Shown piece after piece: positions 10,324-21,642 of a stretch of DNA of 64,000 nucleotides. Position 1 is the first letter of the stretch. Each line of letters begins with the position of its first letter. Source of the stretch: Lentibacter sp. Its GTDB lineage: Bacteria > Pseudomonadota > Alphaproteobacteria > Rhodobacterales > Rhodobacteraceae. The notes under the pieces are model-generated. The model did not search any database. It was given only the letters and a program-made list of their open reading frames with translations, and was not told the DNA's origin. Made by a program: the position numbers and the translations under genes. Location of the stretch: NCBI GenBank assembly GCA_016744435.1, contig JADGEJ010000016.1:1-64000 (forward strand), given 5' to 3'.

Positions 10324-11424
10324 ATGAATAAGTCAACATCAGAGCTGCTCGCAGCACCCGACCGCGCCGAAGCCGAAGCCGCACTCGCGCGCCTGCGCGC
10401 TTGGGCCGAGGGCGCAACGCCAGAAGAAGTCGCTGATCTTGATCCGGTGATTTCACGCTTGCTGCCTTCTGGAGAAGTGTCAAATTACCCAGCACTTGCA
10501 AGGGCTTACCCGGAAGAGTTTGAAGTTGACGATATCTACAAAGCGACCTTGCCTGACTTGCAAAACGGCCCGTCGAGCCTGATCAAAGGCGCGCCACGGG
10601 TGATCCAGCATGTCGGAATTTCCAACTTTCGCCTGCCGATCAGGTTCCACACACGCGATGATAGCGACCTGTCTTTGCAGACATCGGTGACAGGCACCGT
10701 GAGCCTCGAAGCGGGCAAGAAGGGCATCAACATGTCGCGCATCATGCGCAGCTTTTATAAGCATTCGGAGGCGACGTTCTCTTTTGACGTCATTGAGGCT
10801 GCTCTGGATGACTACAAATCCGACCTTGAAAGTTTTGACGCCCGTATCCAAATGCAGTTCTCTTTTCCTATGAAAGTCAACAGCTTACGATCTGGTTTGG
10901 TTGGGTATCAGTATTACGATTTCGCGCTTGAACTTGTCGAAATTGACGGTGTGCGTCGCCAGATTATGCACATGGACTATGTCTATTCGTCGACTTGCCC
11001 GTGCTCACTTGAGCTTTCAGAGCACGCCCGCCAAAGCCGAGGCCAGCTTGCGACGCCACATTCTCAGCGCTCTGTTGCGCGGATTTCGCTTGAGGCAAAC
11101 TGCGGAAATTGCCTTTGGTTTGAGGATCTTATCGAAATGTGCCGTGAAGCGGTGCCGACGGAGACCCAAGTTATGGTTAAGCGCGAAGACGAGCAGGCTT
11201 TCGCCGAACTCAACGCCGCCAACCCGATCTTCGTCGAAGACGCTGCGCGCCTGTTTGCACAGAAGCTCGAACTCGATGCCCGCGTTGGCGACTTCCGCGT
11301 CATTGCCAGCCATCAAGAGAGTCTGCACAGCCACGATGCCGTCAGCGTGCTGACTGAGGGCGCGTTGTTTGAGAGCGAAAGCCTAGACCCTAAACTGTTT
11401 TCCACCTTGTTCCACGTTGGGTAA
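10324..11424 (+). CDS. folE2: GTP cyclohydrolase FolE2
   Basis: DUF198/FolE2 motifs VGISNFRLPI, SSTCPCSLELSEHARQSRGQLATPHSQRS; start chosen at MNKSTSEL. Confidence 0.93.
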   Translation: MNKSTSELLAAPDRAEAEAALARLRAWAEGATPEEVADLDPVISRLLPSGEVSNYPALARAYPEEFEVDDIYKATLPDLQNGPSSLIKGAPRVIQHVGISNFRLPIRFHTRDDSDLSLQTSVTGTVSLEAGKKGINMSRIMRSFYKHSEATFSFDVIEAALDDYKSDLESFDARIQMQFSFPMKVNSLRSGLVGYQYYDFALELVEIDGVRRQIMHMDYVYSSTCPCSLELSEHARQSRGQLATPHSQRSVARISLEANCGNCLWFEDLIEMCREAVPTETQVMVKREDEQAFAELNAANPIFVEDAARLFAQKLELDARVGDFRVIASHQESLHSHDAVSVLTEGALFESESLDPKLFSTLFHVG

Positions 11425-11540
11425 GCCCTTCAAAGGGCTATACAAAAAGAGACGTAAGCCATGTTGCGTGCGCTCTTTTTACGCCAATAGCCAGCAGCGC
11501 GACTTGACAGCTGCGCAGCATAGGGCCAAGCCTTCGCCTC

Positions 11541-12989
11541 ATGTTTGATATTCGCCCAGTTGGATACGTTATCGGCTTGCTCGTGGCCATGCTTGGCCTA
11601 ACGATGCTCGCTCCGCTCGCCGTCGATCTGGCAGAAGGCACTGGGCATTGGCCTGCTTTCGCAGAGAGCGCTGTGATTACTGTTCTCGTGGGTGGGCTGA
11701 TGGCGCTGTCCTGCCAGAACGGGGTGCGCGAAGGGTTGAGCATTCAGCAAACCTTCTTGCTAACAACGGGTGTTTGGTTGGCGTTGCCACTGTTTGGGGC
11801 ATTGCCGTTCGTGCTCGGCGCGCCTGAGTCTCAGTATGTTGACGCGTTTTTTGAGGCCATGTCGGGCCTCACAACAACGGGTGCCACTGTGCTTGTCGGA
11901 CTTGATGAAATGCCCAAAGGCCTTTTGCTTTGGCGCGGGCTAACCCAGTGGCTTGGTGGCGTTGGCATCATCGTTGTTGCTATGGTTTTTCTACCAGAGT
12001 TGCGTGTAGGCGGGATGCAGATTTTTCGATCGGAAGGCTTTGATACTTTTGGCAAAATTCTCCCAAGGGCGACGCAGATATCATCGCGGATTTCGTCAAT
12101 TTACATAGCACTTACGCTGTTGTGCACGCTCGGGTACGTTGCCGTTGGCATGAATGCTTTTGACGCCACAGTCCATGCGATGACCACAGTCGCCACCGGA
12201 GGTTTCGCTAATTATGACGCTAGTTTCGGGGCCTTTTCTGGGGGTGCCGAGTATGTCGCCGTGGTGTTTATGTTGCTCGCTGCATTGCCGTTTGTCCGTT
12301 TTGTTCAACTGAGTGCGGGCACCGCCCAACCTCTGTTTCACGACCCGCAGGTCAAGGGGTTCTTTCTGACGGCGGTGAGCATTGTTTTCATTATGTGCGC
12401 CTGGCAAGTCTTGCAGCTTGAGCGGTTCGGCGAAGCCGACATACGCAAAATTCTGTTCAATGTCGTCTCGATCTTGACAGGAACCGGCTATGCAAGCGCA
12501 GACTATATGCAGTGGGGTTCTTTCCCGATTACGCTGTTTTTCTTTGTTGGTCTCATTGGTGGATGTGCGGGCTCAACAGCTTGTTCTATCAAGATTTTCC
12601 GCTACCAACTGCTGTTTTCTTCGGTGCGGGCTCAGATTAGAAAGATCAAGGCACCGCATGGTGTTTTCACACCCAAATACGGAGGGCGTGCGATCAGTGA
12701 TGATGTTCTGAACTCGGTCATGAGTTTCTTTGTTTTTTTCATCGTAACGCTCGGCATTGTAGCTGTGGCGCTGTCGCTTACAGGGCTCGATTTTGTGACA
12801 TCTGTCTCGGGTGCTTCGGCTGCTTTGGCCAATATTGGCCCAGGTCTCGGAGATATCATTGGCCCGGCAGGGAACTACAGTGACCTAAACGATGCGGCGA
12901 AATGGGTCTTGATTGTTGCCATGCTAATTGGGCGGCTCGAATTGCTCGCAGTCTACGCATTGTTGATGCCCGCTTTCTGGCGCGGCTGA
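11541..12989 (+). CDS. trkH: TrkH family potassium uptake protein
   Basis: SGLTTTGATVLVGLD, TTVATGGFANYD, GGCAGSTACSIK selectivity-filter repeats. Confidence 0.92.
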   Translation: MFDIRPVGYVIGLLVAMLGLTMLAPLAVDLAEGTGHWPAFAESAVITVLVGGLMALSCQNGVREGLSIQQTFLLTTGVWLALPLFGALPFVLGAPESQYVDAFFEAMSGLTTTGATVLVGLDEMPKGLLLWRGLTQWLGGVGIIVVAMVFLPELRVGGMQIFRSEGFDTFGKILPRATQISSRISSIYIALTLLCTLGYVAVGMNAFDATVHAMTTVATGGFANYDASFGAFSGGAEYVAVVFMLLAALPFVRFVQLSAGTAQPLFHDPQVKGFFLTAVSIVFIMCAWQVLQLERFGEADIRKILFNVVSILTGTGYASADYMQWGSFPITLFFFVGLIGGCAGSTACSIKIFRYQLLFSSVRAQIRKIKAPHGVFTPKYGGRAISDDVLNSVMSFFVFFIVTLGIVAVALSLTGLDFVTSVSGASAALANIGPGLGDIIGPAGNYSDLNDAAKWVLIVAMLIGRLELLAVYALLMPAFWRG

Positions 12990-13084
12990 CTTCAAGAGCA
13001 AGGATAGTGGATGCTAAGCGGAATGCTCAGTCAAAACGCGTGCACAATAGAAACCCTGAACAAGCCCTGATAGTTCTAAGCAGC

Positions 13085-14887
13085 TCACTCCCAGCAGCTC
13101 ACTAGAACAGTGACAGCTGTGGCTTCAACCGTAAGGTCTTCAGCTGCAATCAGAGTGTTCCGGTCAGAAGCATTAGCCGTTAATCCTGCAGCCGTTGCAA
13201 CCTCACGAATGGTGTCTGCATCAATCGCAAAGCTCACTTGATCAGGGAGCTTCCTACCGCCTTGTGGAGCTGGCAACAGCATTCCGAGGACAGCGCCTGA
13301 GTCGTCAAAAACTGGGCCGCCTGCATCTCCTGGTAGGGCGTTGAGTGCCAAGCGCTTAAGCTCTGGTTCACCGGCTAGGCCTTTGATGTCGCTCAAACGG
13401 CCAAAGGTCAGCGTAGGCGCGCCCAGAATTCCTTCGTAAGAGAAGCCAGAAACAGCGACCTCAGATTGCAAACGTGGCGCCGAGGCGCGCAGCGTCGCGA
13501 CTTGTGCTGGGCTTAGCGCTTCCTTGGTGCGCAAGATTGCGACACCAGACGCGTCGGCGATTACCTTTGCTTCATAGTCACCTTCGACGGTAATTCGGCT
13601 GCACGCGGCAACGGCCTCAGACGTCGTAGCTATATGACCAGAGCCATCTAGGAAAAAGCCAGAACGCGCAATTTTCGGTCGGCGAATTTCAAGCCCCGAA
13701 ACCAGATCAATACTCTGGTCGTCAGTGCCAGCAGCAGGGTCCATCGCGCCGACAGTACGAGTAAAGCTCGCACGCATTTCGCTCAGAACGCGACGGCGAC
13801 GTTCCTCATCTCCCGCAGGCCAAATCAAAGTAAAGCCTTTGATTTCACCATCGGCAAGCGAGGCTTCGGTGTGGGAAATGACGCCTGCGTTTTCTCCGAC
13901 CAAGGTGAAGCTGTTCTTTTTGCGTTCCCGCGGGCCGCTTTCAGGCACGATCTCGAGCGTTTGCATAATGTCATAGAGCCCAAAGAGGGTGTTCTGATCG
14001 CCTGATTGGCTGATCATCAAGACACGCGCATTTATGTCGCCTGAGCTGTCGAAATGCACAAATGGTGGACTGAATTTGGAGAAGCTCACAACATCCGTCG
14101 GCAGCATCATTTCGATGCCTGCAGTGTCGTTTCGGACTGCCTTCATACCAAGGCCATCGAGGACAGCGTTATATTGAACAATCAGCTGGGCGCGCTGTTC
14201 AGTCGTGAGAACGCCTGTAGGTTTGAAGGCTGAATTTGCTTCTTGCCACAAGCTCATCGAACGACGGGTTCCACGGCCGAAAGCGCCGTCAATTGTTGAG
14301 TCGTAAAAGCCTGCCCACTTGAGCGCGATCTGTAGCTTTTGACGTTCCTCGCGGCTAAGTGCGCGCTCTGAGGCACGGGCCTCGCTGGGGGTTTCGTCGG
14401 GTTTCGCGACTTGCGGCGTTGGCTCTGTTGTGGCGACTTCTTCGGGCTGTTCGGTTGGCGTGTCGGCCTGGGCGGTCTCAACAACGGGCGTTTCGGTGGG
14501 TTCGGTCACTGGCGTTGCAGCAGGTGAAGGCAAGTTCAGCAGGTTTGCGCCAATCGGCCAAAACTGCTGCCTAAAACTGGAAGAGTAGGCGATATAGCTA
14601 TCACGCGGAATTTGGCCTTCACGACGGTAAACGCGCAGTACTTCGCGGGCGTCATCAGGCAGGTAGGGGCCAAGGGCCACGCCATACCATCCGCCACCGA
14701 GAGAAAAGCCGTTCACATCAGGTAATGTGGCTGAAAACTCGCGTACCCGTTGCTGTGCTTGGCTGAGGCTAGGTTGCGCCTCAATCTGGACCCAGACAGG
14801 ATCTTGAGGCTGAGCAACTGCCTGTGCGAACGCTGCTCGCGTCGTGAAAGCTACAACAATAAAAACCGAAAAAAACAGCCGTGACAT
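13085..14887 (-). CDS. exported trypsin-like serine protease/peptidoglycan-binding domain protein
   Basis: Signal peptide; PG-binding helix pattern LQIALKWAGFYDSTIDGAFGRGTRRSMSLWQ; C-terminal protease-like LPGDAGGPVFDDSGAVLGML. Confidence 0.7.
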   Translation of the reverse strand: MSRLFFSVFIVVAFTTRAAFAQAVAQPQDPVWVQIEAQPSLSQAQQRVREFSATLPDVNGFSLGGGWYGVALGPYLPDDAREVLRVYRREGQIPRDSYIAYSSSFRQQFWPIGANLLNLPSPAATPVTEPTETPVVETAQADTPTEQPEEVATTEPTPQVAKPDETPSEARASERALSREERQKLQIALKWAGFYDSTIDGAFGRGTRRSMSLWQEANSAFKPTGVLTTEQRAQLIVQYNAVLDGLGMKAVRNDTAGIEMMLPTDVVSFSKFSPPFVHFDSSGDINARVLMISQSGDQNTLFGLYDIMQTLEIVPESGPRERKKNSFTLVGENAGVISHTEASLADGEIKGFTLIWPAGDEERRRRVLSEMRASFTRTVGAMDPAAGTDDQSIDLVSGLEIRRPKIARSGFFLDGSGHIATTSEAVAACSRITVEGDYEAKVIADASGVAILRTKEALSPAQVATLRASAPRLQSEVAVSGFSYEGILGAPTLTFGRLSDIKGLAGEPELKRLALNALPGDAGGPVFDDSGAVLGMLLPAPQGGRKLPDQVSFAIDADTIREVATAAGLTANASDRNTLIAAEDLTVEATAVTVLVSCWE

Positions 14888-15118
14888 ATGAATATAGACC
14901 CTTGTCTCATGCGCGCCCGTTGGCGCAGTTGCGTCGTTTTACCAAATTATGCGGGGAGGTCACTCAAATAACGCGGTAAGGGCGCTATTTCTGTACAGTT
15001 TTTCAGTTGCTAAACCGCGCTAAGTTGTCTGGTTTGATTGACCTGCCCTCTTGAGGCGCATAGGTAGAGCGCGAATTGAAGAGCCACCAGCAAGTTGGTG
15101 AAGTGAAAAGGCGTCGAC

Positions 15119-16048
15119 ATGGCTGACAAGATCGAAAAACCGCGCAGTTTTCAGGAAATCATCCTGCGGCTTCAAGCCTATTGGGCCGAAAAGGGCTGTG
15201 CGGTGCTACAGCCTTACGACATGGAAGTTGGAGCGGGTACGTTTCACCCCGCCACAACCCTGCGCTCGCTGGGATCCAAGCCGTGGGCTGCGGCCTATGT
15301 GCAGCCGTCGCGCCGCCCGACAGATGGGCGCTATGGCGAAAACCCGAACCGCTTGCAGCACTACTATCAGTTCCAAACGTTGATCAAGCCAAGCCCGCCT
15401 GACTTACAAGCGCTGTATCTTGGCTCGCTTGAAGCAATTGGCATCGACATGGAAATGCACGACATTCGCTTTGTCGAGGACGACTGGGAAAGCCCGACGC
15501 TTGGCGCTTGGGGCCTTGGCTGGGAAGTCTGGTGTGACGGTATGGAAGTCAGCCAGTTCACTTATTTTCAGCAGGTTGGCGGGCATGACTGCCACCCTGT
15601 TTCTGGCGAGCTTACTTATGGGCTTGAGCGGCTGGCTATGTATGTTTTGGGCGTCGATCACGTCATGGACATGCCTTACAATAATCCGCAAACGCCAATT
15701 GCGCTTAGCTATGGCGATGTTTTCCGCCAAACCGAAGAAGAATACAGCCGCTGGAACTTTGACGTGGCCAACACCGAAGTCTTGCTAAGGCACTTCGAAG
15801 AGGCCGAGGCCGAGTGCCGCAATATTCTAGCCCAAGAAGCTCAAGATCCGAAAACCGGCAAACGTATTATCATGGTTCATCCGGCCTATGACCAATGCAT
15901 CAAGGCGTCTCATCTGTTTAACCTGCTTGATGCTCGCGGGGTTATTTCAGTAACGGAACGTCAAGCCTATATCGGGCGTGTAAGAGCCTTGGCTAAGGCC
16001 TGTGCAGACGCTTTCGTACAAACTGAAGCCGGAGGCATGGTAGCGTGA
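15119..16048 (+). CDS. glyQ: glycyl-tRNA synthetase alpha subunit
   Basis: [42 protein letters not shown] is the GlyQ signature. Confidence 0.98.
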   Translation: MADKIEKPRSFQEIILRLQAYWAEKGCAVLQPYDMEVGAGTFHPATTLRSLGSKPWAAAYVQPSRRPTDGRYGENPNRLQHYYQFQTLIKPSPPDLQALYLGSLEAIGIDMEMHDIRFVEDDWESPTLGAWGLGWEVWCDGMEVSQFTYFQQVGGHDCHPVSGELTYGLERLAMYVLGVDHVMDMPYNNPQTPIALSYGDVFRQTEEEYSRWNFDVANTEVLLRHFEEAEAECRNILAQEAQDPKTGKRIIMVHPAYDQCIKASHLFNLLDARGVISVTERQAYIGRVRALAKACADAFVQTEAGGMVA

Positions 16049-16518
16049 GCGGTAAGATCGTAGCGGGAGCAATTGTAGTGTTGGCATTTCTGGCCGGAGC
16101 GGCGATTTATTATCTTCAGGTGTACGGCTATTACGAAACTGTTGTGCCGTCAGGCGAAAATGACGTTGTGCTTACTGGATTGGTGAGCAGTGAACCTGAG
16201 CCTATCCTCTATGCAGATTTTGAAGCAATCGACGCCAATAGCTCGCCTATTCGTTACCGCGCTTGTTTCACGACAGCTCAGAGTATCGCGCTTCTGACCG
16301 AGACCTTTGAAGGTTACGATGACGCAGAGCCTTTGATAGCACCAGGGTGGTTCGATTGCTTTGATGCGGTTGAGATTGGTGAGGCGCTGGAAACAGGCGA
16401 GGCAGTCGCCTTTCTATCACATAAAGATATTACTGAAGGCATTGATCGGGTGGTTGCCGTTTTCCCTGACGGGCGCGGCTACGCTTGGCACCAACTCAAT
16501 GAAAAGCTGCAAGAATGA
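16045..16518 (+). CDS. hypothetical membrane-anchored protein between glyQ and glyS (DUF6446-like)
   Basis: GTGA overlap with glyQ; N-terminal TM; resembles a small family found between glyQ and glyS in Rhodobacterales. Confidence 0.65.
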   Translation: MSGKIVAGAIVVLAFLAGAAIYYLQVYGYYETVVPSGENDVVLTGLVSSEPEPILYADFEAIDANSSPIRYRACFTTAQSIALLTETFEGYDDAEPLIAPGWFDCFDAVEIGEALETGEAVAFLSHKDITEGIDRVVAVFPDGRGYAWHQLNEKLQE

Positions 16519-16654
16519 TCTGTTACGCAGCTCCTTCACCGAAGCTGAACGCATTGAAGTGTTTGGTGGTTGAGGCTGCACATCTTGGATGTGCCTGCGT
16601 GAATATCGAAACGCAAATTAACGATGGCGCGCCGCGCAGACTGAGGAAAAACTG

Positions 16655-18880
16655 ATGCCCAACCTGCTGATTGAACTCTTTTCAGAAGAAATCCCGGCTC
16701 GTATGCAAGCGCGCGCTGCGCAAGACTTGCAAAAGAGAGTGACGGACGGCTTGGTTGAAGCCGGGCTGACCTATGCTGGCGCACAAGCTTTCTCAACGCC
16801 GCGTCGGCTGACATTGGCTGTTGATAGCCTTTTGGCCGACAGCCCTGCCGTCCGCGAAGAGCGTAAAGGCCCAAAAGTTGGCGCTCCTGAGCAAGCAATA
16901 GAAGGCTTCTTGCGCGGCGCGGGCGTTGCCCGGGACGCCCTGGAAGAACGCGAAACGCCTAAAGGCGCGGTCTACTTCGCGACCATAGAAAAGCCTGGCC
17001 GCCCAGCTTCGGTGATCGTAGCTGACGTGCTTGAAGGCGTGGTTCGGAATTTTCCATGGCCCAAATCCATGCGCTGGGGCACAGGTACTTTACGCTGGGT
17101 ACGCCCTTTGCATTCGATCCTATGCATACTGGAAGATGAAGCAGGGGCTATTGTTGTTCCGCTTGATATTGATGGAATTGCAGCCGCCGATATGACCGAA
17201 GGCCACAGGTTCATGAGCCGGGGGAAGTTCGCTGTTACGTCATTTGAGGACTATGAAGCCAAGCTCAAGAAAGCCAAAGTTGTTCTGTCGAGCCAAGAGC
17301 GCGTTGATCACATCTGGCAAGACGCCACCAACCAAGCCTTTGCGGCAGGCTTAGAGGTTGTTGAAGACCAAGGGCTTCTGGCCGAAGTGGCAGGGCTTGT
17401 AGAGTGGCCAGTTGTTCTGATGGGAACAATTGAAGACGCTTTCCTTGGGTTACCTGCGGAAGTTCTGCAGACGTCAATGAGAGAACATCAGAAGTTCTTC
17501 TCGGTTAAGGACAAGAAAACCGGTCGCATCGAGCGCTTTGTAACAGTTGCCAACCGCGAAACGGCTGATGACGGGGCAACCATTCTTGCGGGCAACCAAA
17601 AAGTTCTAGCTGCCCGCTTGTCGGACGCCAAATTTTTCTGGGAAAATGACTTGCGCATTGCAAATGTTGGAATGGCGTCTTGGACCGATCAACTTAGTAA
17701 TGTTACGTTTCACAACAAGCTTGGAAGCCAAGCCGAGCGGATCTGCCGGATCGAAGCGCTGGCGCGAGATATAGCTCCCTTTGTCGGTGCAGACGGCGCG
17801 CAAGCCGAGCAGGCGGCTCGTATTGCCAAGGCTGACCTGAGCTCAGAGATGGTCAACGAGTTTCCCGAATTGCAGGGCCTTATGGGGCGATACTATGCTC
17901 AGGCTGCGGGTTTGCCTGAAGCCGTCGCGGCGGCTTGTGAAGAACACTATTCTCCGGTTGGGCCATCTGATGATGTGCCAACATCTCCCGTCTCTGTTGC
18001 TGTCGCGCTTGCTGACAAAATAGACACGCTCACAGGGTTTTGGGCTATCGACGAAAAGCCGACTGGTTCAAAAGACCCGTTCGCGTTGCGACGCGCTGCG
18101 CTTGGCGTGATCCGTTTGATGCTCACCAATGGTCTTTCGATCAAGCTTGACCGCTTTATAGATGCACAACTGGTGCGCCATAAAATCGCGATCAACCGTG
18201 CTGATGTTGAAGGCGATGAGATTGACACTCTGGAAGAAATTCTAGCAGAGATTGCAGTTTATGGGGTTTTTGGTGCTGCTTACCGAGCAGTGCTTGACCG
18301 CCGCAGCGGCGGCAAGGTGACAGAACTGCTCGGTGCAAATGTGCCAGATATTTCTGTCGATTTGCTGAAGTTTTTCCATGATCGTTTGAAAGTGCACCTT
18401 CGCGATGAAGGCATCCGCCATGATGTTATTGACGCTTGTCTTGCCAAAGAAGGTAATGATGACTTGGCTTTGGTCGCGAAGCGAGCCGAAGCTCTTGGTG
18501 CGTTCTTGAGTACTGACGACGGCGAAAACCTCACACAAGGCTTCAAACGCGCGAATAACATTCTGTCGCAAGCCGAAAGCAAAGATGGTGTGGAATATAG
18601 TTATGGCGCAGATGCCAAGCTGGCCGAAACCGACGAGGAGCGCGCGCTATTTGCAGCCCTTGAGCGAGTTGATGGAGCCGTTGCAGAAGCGTTGCGGGGT
18701 GAAGACTTCGTTGCGGCCATGGCGGGCATAGCCCAGTTGCGTGCTCCAGTTGACGAGTTTTTCGAAGCGGTGCAGGTGAACGCCGACAATGAAATCGTGC
18801 GTCGAAACCGTCTTAATTTGTTAAGCCATATCCGCAAGGTTTGTAGCTCGGTTGCTGATCTGGAGCGCATCGAAGGCTAG
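16655..18880 (+). CDS. glyS: glycyl-tRNA synthetase beta subunit
   Basis: LLIELFSEEIPARMQ..., HRFMSRG, REHQKFFSV motifs; follows glyQ. Confidence 0.98.
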   Translation: MPNLLIELFSEEIPARMQARAAQDLQKRVTDGLVEAGLTYAGAQAFSTPRRLTLAVDSLLADSPAVREERKGPKVGAPEQAIEGFLRGAGVARDALEERETPKGAVYFATIEKPGRPASVIVADVLEGVVRNFPWPKSMRWGTGTLRWVRPLHSILCILEDEAGAIVVPLDIDGIAAADMTEGHRFMSRGKFAVTSFEDYEAKLKKAKVVLSSQERVDHIWQDATNQAFAAGLEVVEDQGLLAEVAGLVEWPVVLMGTIEDAFLGLPAEVLQTSMREHQKFFSVKDKKTGRIERFVTVANRETADDGATILAGNQKVLAARLSDAKFFWENDLRIANVGMASWTDQLSNVTFHNKLGSQAERICRIEALARDIAPFVGADGAQAEQAARIAKADLSSEMVNEFPELQGLMGRYYAQAAGLPEAVAAACEEHYSPVGPSDDVPTSPVSVAVALADKIDTLTGFWAIDEKPTGSKDPFALRRAALGVIRLMLTNGLSIKLDRFIDAQLVRHKIAINRADVEGDEIDTLEEILAEIAVYGVFGAAYRAVLDRRSGGKVTELLGANVPDISVDLLKFFHDRLKVHLRDEGIRHDVIDACLAKEGNDDLALVAKRAEALGAFLSTDDGENLTQGFKRANNILSQAESKDGVEYSYGADAKLAETDEERALFAALERVDGAVAEALRGEDFVAAMAGIAQLRAPVDEFFEAVQVNADNEIVRRNRLNLLSHIRKVCSSVADLERIEG

Positions 18881-18932
18881 GAGGCCTAAGCAAAGCTTGC
18901 CAGCGCAGGGTAGTTGCGTTTAATCTGCTGCA

Positions 18933-21473
18933 GTGCAGAAAATTGATCCAAATATCACGCTGATTTCAGCGGCAGCTCCACTCGCCACGACGACACATGG
19001 GGGGAGAGCTAAGTGTTTACAGCGTCTCGTGCGCCTTGACTTGCCGGTTCCCAAGACTGTGGCGTTGTCCTTTGATGCAGTTCATCAAATAGCCGCAGGC
19101 GTGATGCCTGATATGAAGGCACTGTTGCTGCCTTTTGGGGAAGCGCCTTTGCTCTGCGTGCGCCCGTCCTCTGAAGATCCTGATTGGGGCGGCCCCGGAG
19201 CGGTTTTGAACATCGGCATGAACAATGCGCGCTACCTCGATCTTTGTGAAGGCTTGGGACGAGATGCAGCGACTAAGATCTATCTGCGTTTTGTGCAGGC
19301 CTATGCCATACACGTTGCGCGCCTCGACCCAGATTTGTTTGAAGACATCAAAAACGGTGACCAAGAGGGGCTTTCAGAAGCCCTGCGTGCCTATGAAGAT
19401 GAGACTGAAGAAGAGTTTCCGCAAGATCCCAGTGTACAGCTTGCAGCGGTTCTAGGGTCGATGGCTCGGGCTTGGGAGGGGACTACCGCGAGGTTGCTGC
19501 GTCAAGCCAAAGGCGCCCCAGCCGACGCGGGCCTTGGACTCGTAGTCCAAGATATGGTGTTTGGAATTGGCAAAGGTGAAAGCGGTTCCGGGGTTATCCA
19601 ACTGGTTAACTCGGTCACTGGTGAGCAACAAATTACAGGGCGCTATTTATCACAAAGTCAGGGCCGCGACGCTCTTGAAGAAGGAGCGGCTGCACTCTAT
19701 CTGGAAGCCGATGATCGCGGCCCGTCACTTGAGGAACTTGCTCCGGAGGCCTTTGCCGAACTGAAGCGGCACACTGCACTGATGCGCGTAAGGTTGCGCG
19801 CAGAAATGCAGGCTGAATTCGCAGTTGAGAATGGAAGAGTACATGTGCTTGACGGAGTGCGTGTCGCACGGAGTGCGCGGGCGGCCGTAAGTATTGCCGT
19901 TGCATTGGCTAACGAGAAAATAATTCCACGTGAAGAAGCTCTGATGCGCGTTGAGCCGCGGGCTTTGAATGAAATGCTGCACCGTCAGGTTGATCCGGAA
20001 GCAATCAGGGACAAGATCGCGCGTGGTATTGCCGCAAGCCCGGGAGCCGCGACAGGGATGATCGTGTTTTCTTCGAATGAAGCTCAGGCCAGTGCAGCTC
20101 GGGGCGAGGCCTGCGTTTTGGTGCGTCGCGAGACGTCTCCTGAAGACATAAGAGGAATGCACGCGGCAGTCGCTGTTTTGACGGAGCGGGGCGGAATGAC
20201 AAGCCACGCAGCCGTAATCGGGCGTGGCATGGGGCTGCCCTGTGTTGTTGGGGCGACTAGCCTGGCGTTTAACATGCGAAAACAAACGATCACTGGACCT
20301 GATGGTCGAATTTTTCGCACTGGGGATATTATCACAATTGACGGCACTTCAGGTGAGGTTCTGGTTGGTGAACCCCAGATGCTAGAAGCTGCACACGACG
20401 ACTCATTTCGAGAGTTAATGGATTGGGCCGATGATGTACGCGACATTGGCATTCGCGCAAACGCAGACACACCCAAGGACGCCGCTACCGCGCGAAATTT
20501 CGGGGCTCAGGGCATTGGCCTCTGTCGCACCGAGCATATGTTTTTTGAGGCTGAACGGCTCACACCTATGCGCGAGATGATCTTTGCTGATCGACCGGAA
20601 GACCGACGTGCAGCACTTGAGCGACTTTTGCCAATGCAACGGGCTGACTTTATTGAGCTTTTCCAGATCATGCAGGGCCAACCAGTGTGTATCAGGTTGC
20701 TTGACCCTCCTTTGCACGAGTTCCTACCGCACGACAAAGCGGGGTGTCGGGAGCTCGCGGAAGCGCTGGCTTTGCCGCTCTCTGACGTGACCCGCCGTGT
20801 TGAGGCATTGGGTGAATACAACCCGATGCTGGGAATGCGCGGCGTACGTCTCGGCGTTACAGTCCCCGAGATCTACGACATGCAAGCGCGCGCCATTTTT
20901 GAAGCCACAATAGAGGCAAGCCGCGAGGGCGAACCTGTCGTACCAGAGATCATGATCCCGCTTGTGTCAGCTAAGCGTGAGGTGGAACTTGTAAAATCGC
21001 GGGTTGATGCGCTTGCGACGGCAGTACGCAATGAAACTGGCAAAGATTTTGAATATCGCCTTGGCGTGATGGTTGAAACACCGCGTGCAGCCCTTCGGGC
21101 AGCGGACATTTCTCCGCATGTTTCGTTTCTCAGTTTTGGCACGAATGACCTTACGCAGATGACTTATGGTCTGTCGCGTGATGACGCAGGGCGCTTTATG
21201 TCTGAGTATGTGCAACTCGGTGTTTACCCCGAAGATCCGTTTCATACCCTCGACAACGAAGGCGTAGGGGAGCTGCTTGAAATCGGTGCAATGCGTGGAC
21301 GTAGCACCAAGCCTGATCTAACATTGTCAATCTGTGGCGAGCATGGCGGTAGTCCAGAGTCGATAGAGTTTTGTCGCAACGCGGGGTTTGACTACGTTTC
21401 ATGCTCGCCTTTTCGGGTTCCTGTGGCACGGCTTGCTGCTGCACAACTCGCCCTGAAAGACCAGATAGGGTAG
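18933..21473 (+). CDS. pyruvate phosphate dikinase-like PEP-utilizing enzyme
   Basis: ERGGMTSHAAVIGRGMGLPCVVG phospho-His domain and GTNDLTQMTYGLSRDDAG...ICGEHGG PEP domain; GTG start likely. Confidence 0.85.
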   Translation: MQKIDPNITLISAAAPLATTTHGGRAKCLQRLVRLDLPVPKTVALSFDAVHQIAAGVMPDMKALLLPFGEAPLLCVRPSSEDPDWGGPGAVLNIGMNNARYLDLCEGLGRDAATKIYLRFVQAYAIHVARLDPDLFEDIKNGDQEGLSEALRAYEDETEEEFPQDPSVQLAAVLGSMARAWEGTTARLLRQAKGAPADAGLGLVVQDMVFGIGKGESGSGVIQLVNSVTGEQQITGRYLSQSQGRDALEEGAAALYLEADDRGPSLEELAPEAFAELKRHTALMRVRLRAEMQAEFAVENGRVHVLDGVRVARSARAAVSIAVALANEKIIPREEALMRVEPRALNEMLHRQVDPEAIRDKIARGIAASPGAATGMIVFSSNEAQASAARGEACVLVRRETSPEDIRGMHAAVAVLTERGGMTSHAAVIGRGMGLPCVVGATSLAFNMRKQTITGPDGRIFRTGDIITIDGTSGEVLVGEPQMLEAAHDDSFRELMDWADDVRDIGIRANADTPKDAATARNFGAQGIGLCRTEHMFFEAERLTPMREMIFADRPEDRRAALERLLPMQRADFIELFQIMQGQPVCIRLLDPPLHEFLPHDKAGCRELAEALALPLSDVTRRVEALGEYNPMLGMRGVRLGVTVPEIYDMQARAIFEATIEASREGEPVVPEIMIPLVSAKREVELVKSRVDALATAVRNETGKDFEYRLGVMVETPRAALRAADISPHVSFLSFGTNDLTQMTYGLSRDDAGRFMSEYVQLGVYPEDPFHTLDNEGVGELLEIGAMRGRSTKPDLTLSICGEHGGSPESIEFCRNAGFDYVSCSPFRVPVARLAAAQLALKDQIG

Positions 21474-21642
21474 CGCCACATTGCTTGACCTCAACATGAG
21501 CGGAGCCATTGGCGAAGCGGCGTAATTTCGCAACACATTCCCCAGTTGGTATGTGAAGTAAACTTGCTCAAAATAGCTTGAAACCTTACCTAGTCGCTGA
21601 TCCAATCCGCTATTTTGCGGAGCGCCTGAGGAGGCCGGAAAT

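Noticed and set aside
16565-16595. Small hairpin gcacatc-ttg-gatgtgc between the DUF6446-like gene and glyS
   Set aside because: No T-run and short stem; could be chance in an intergenic region.
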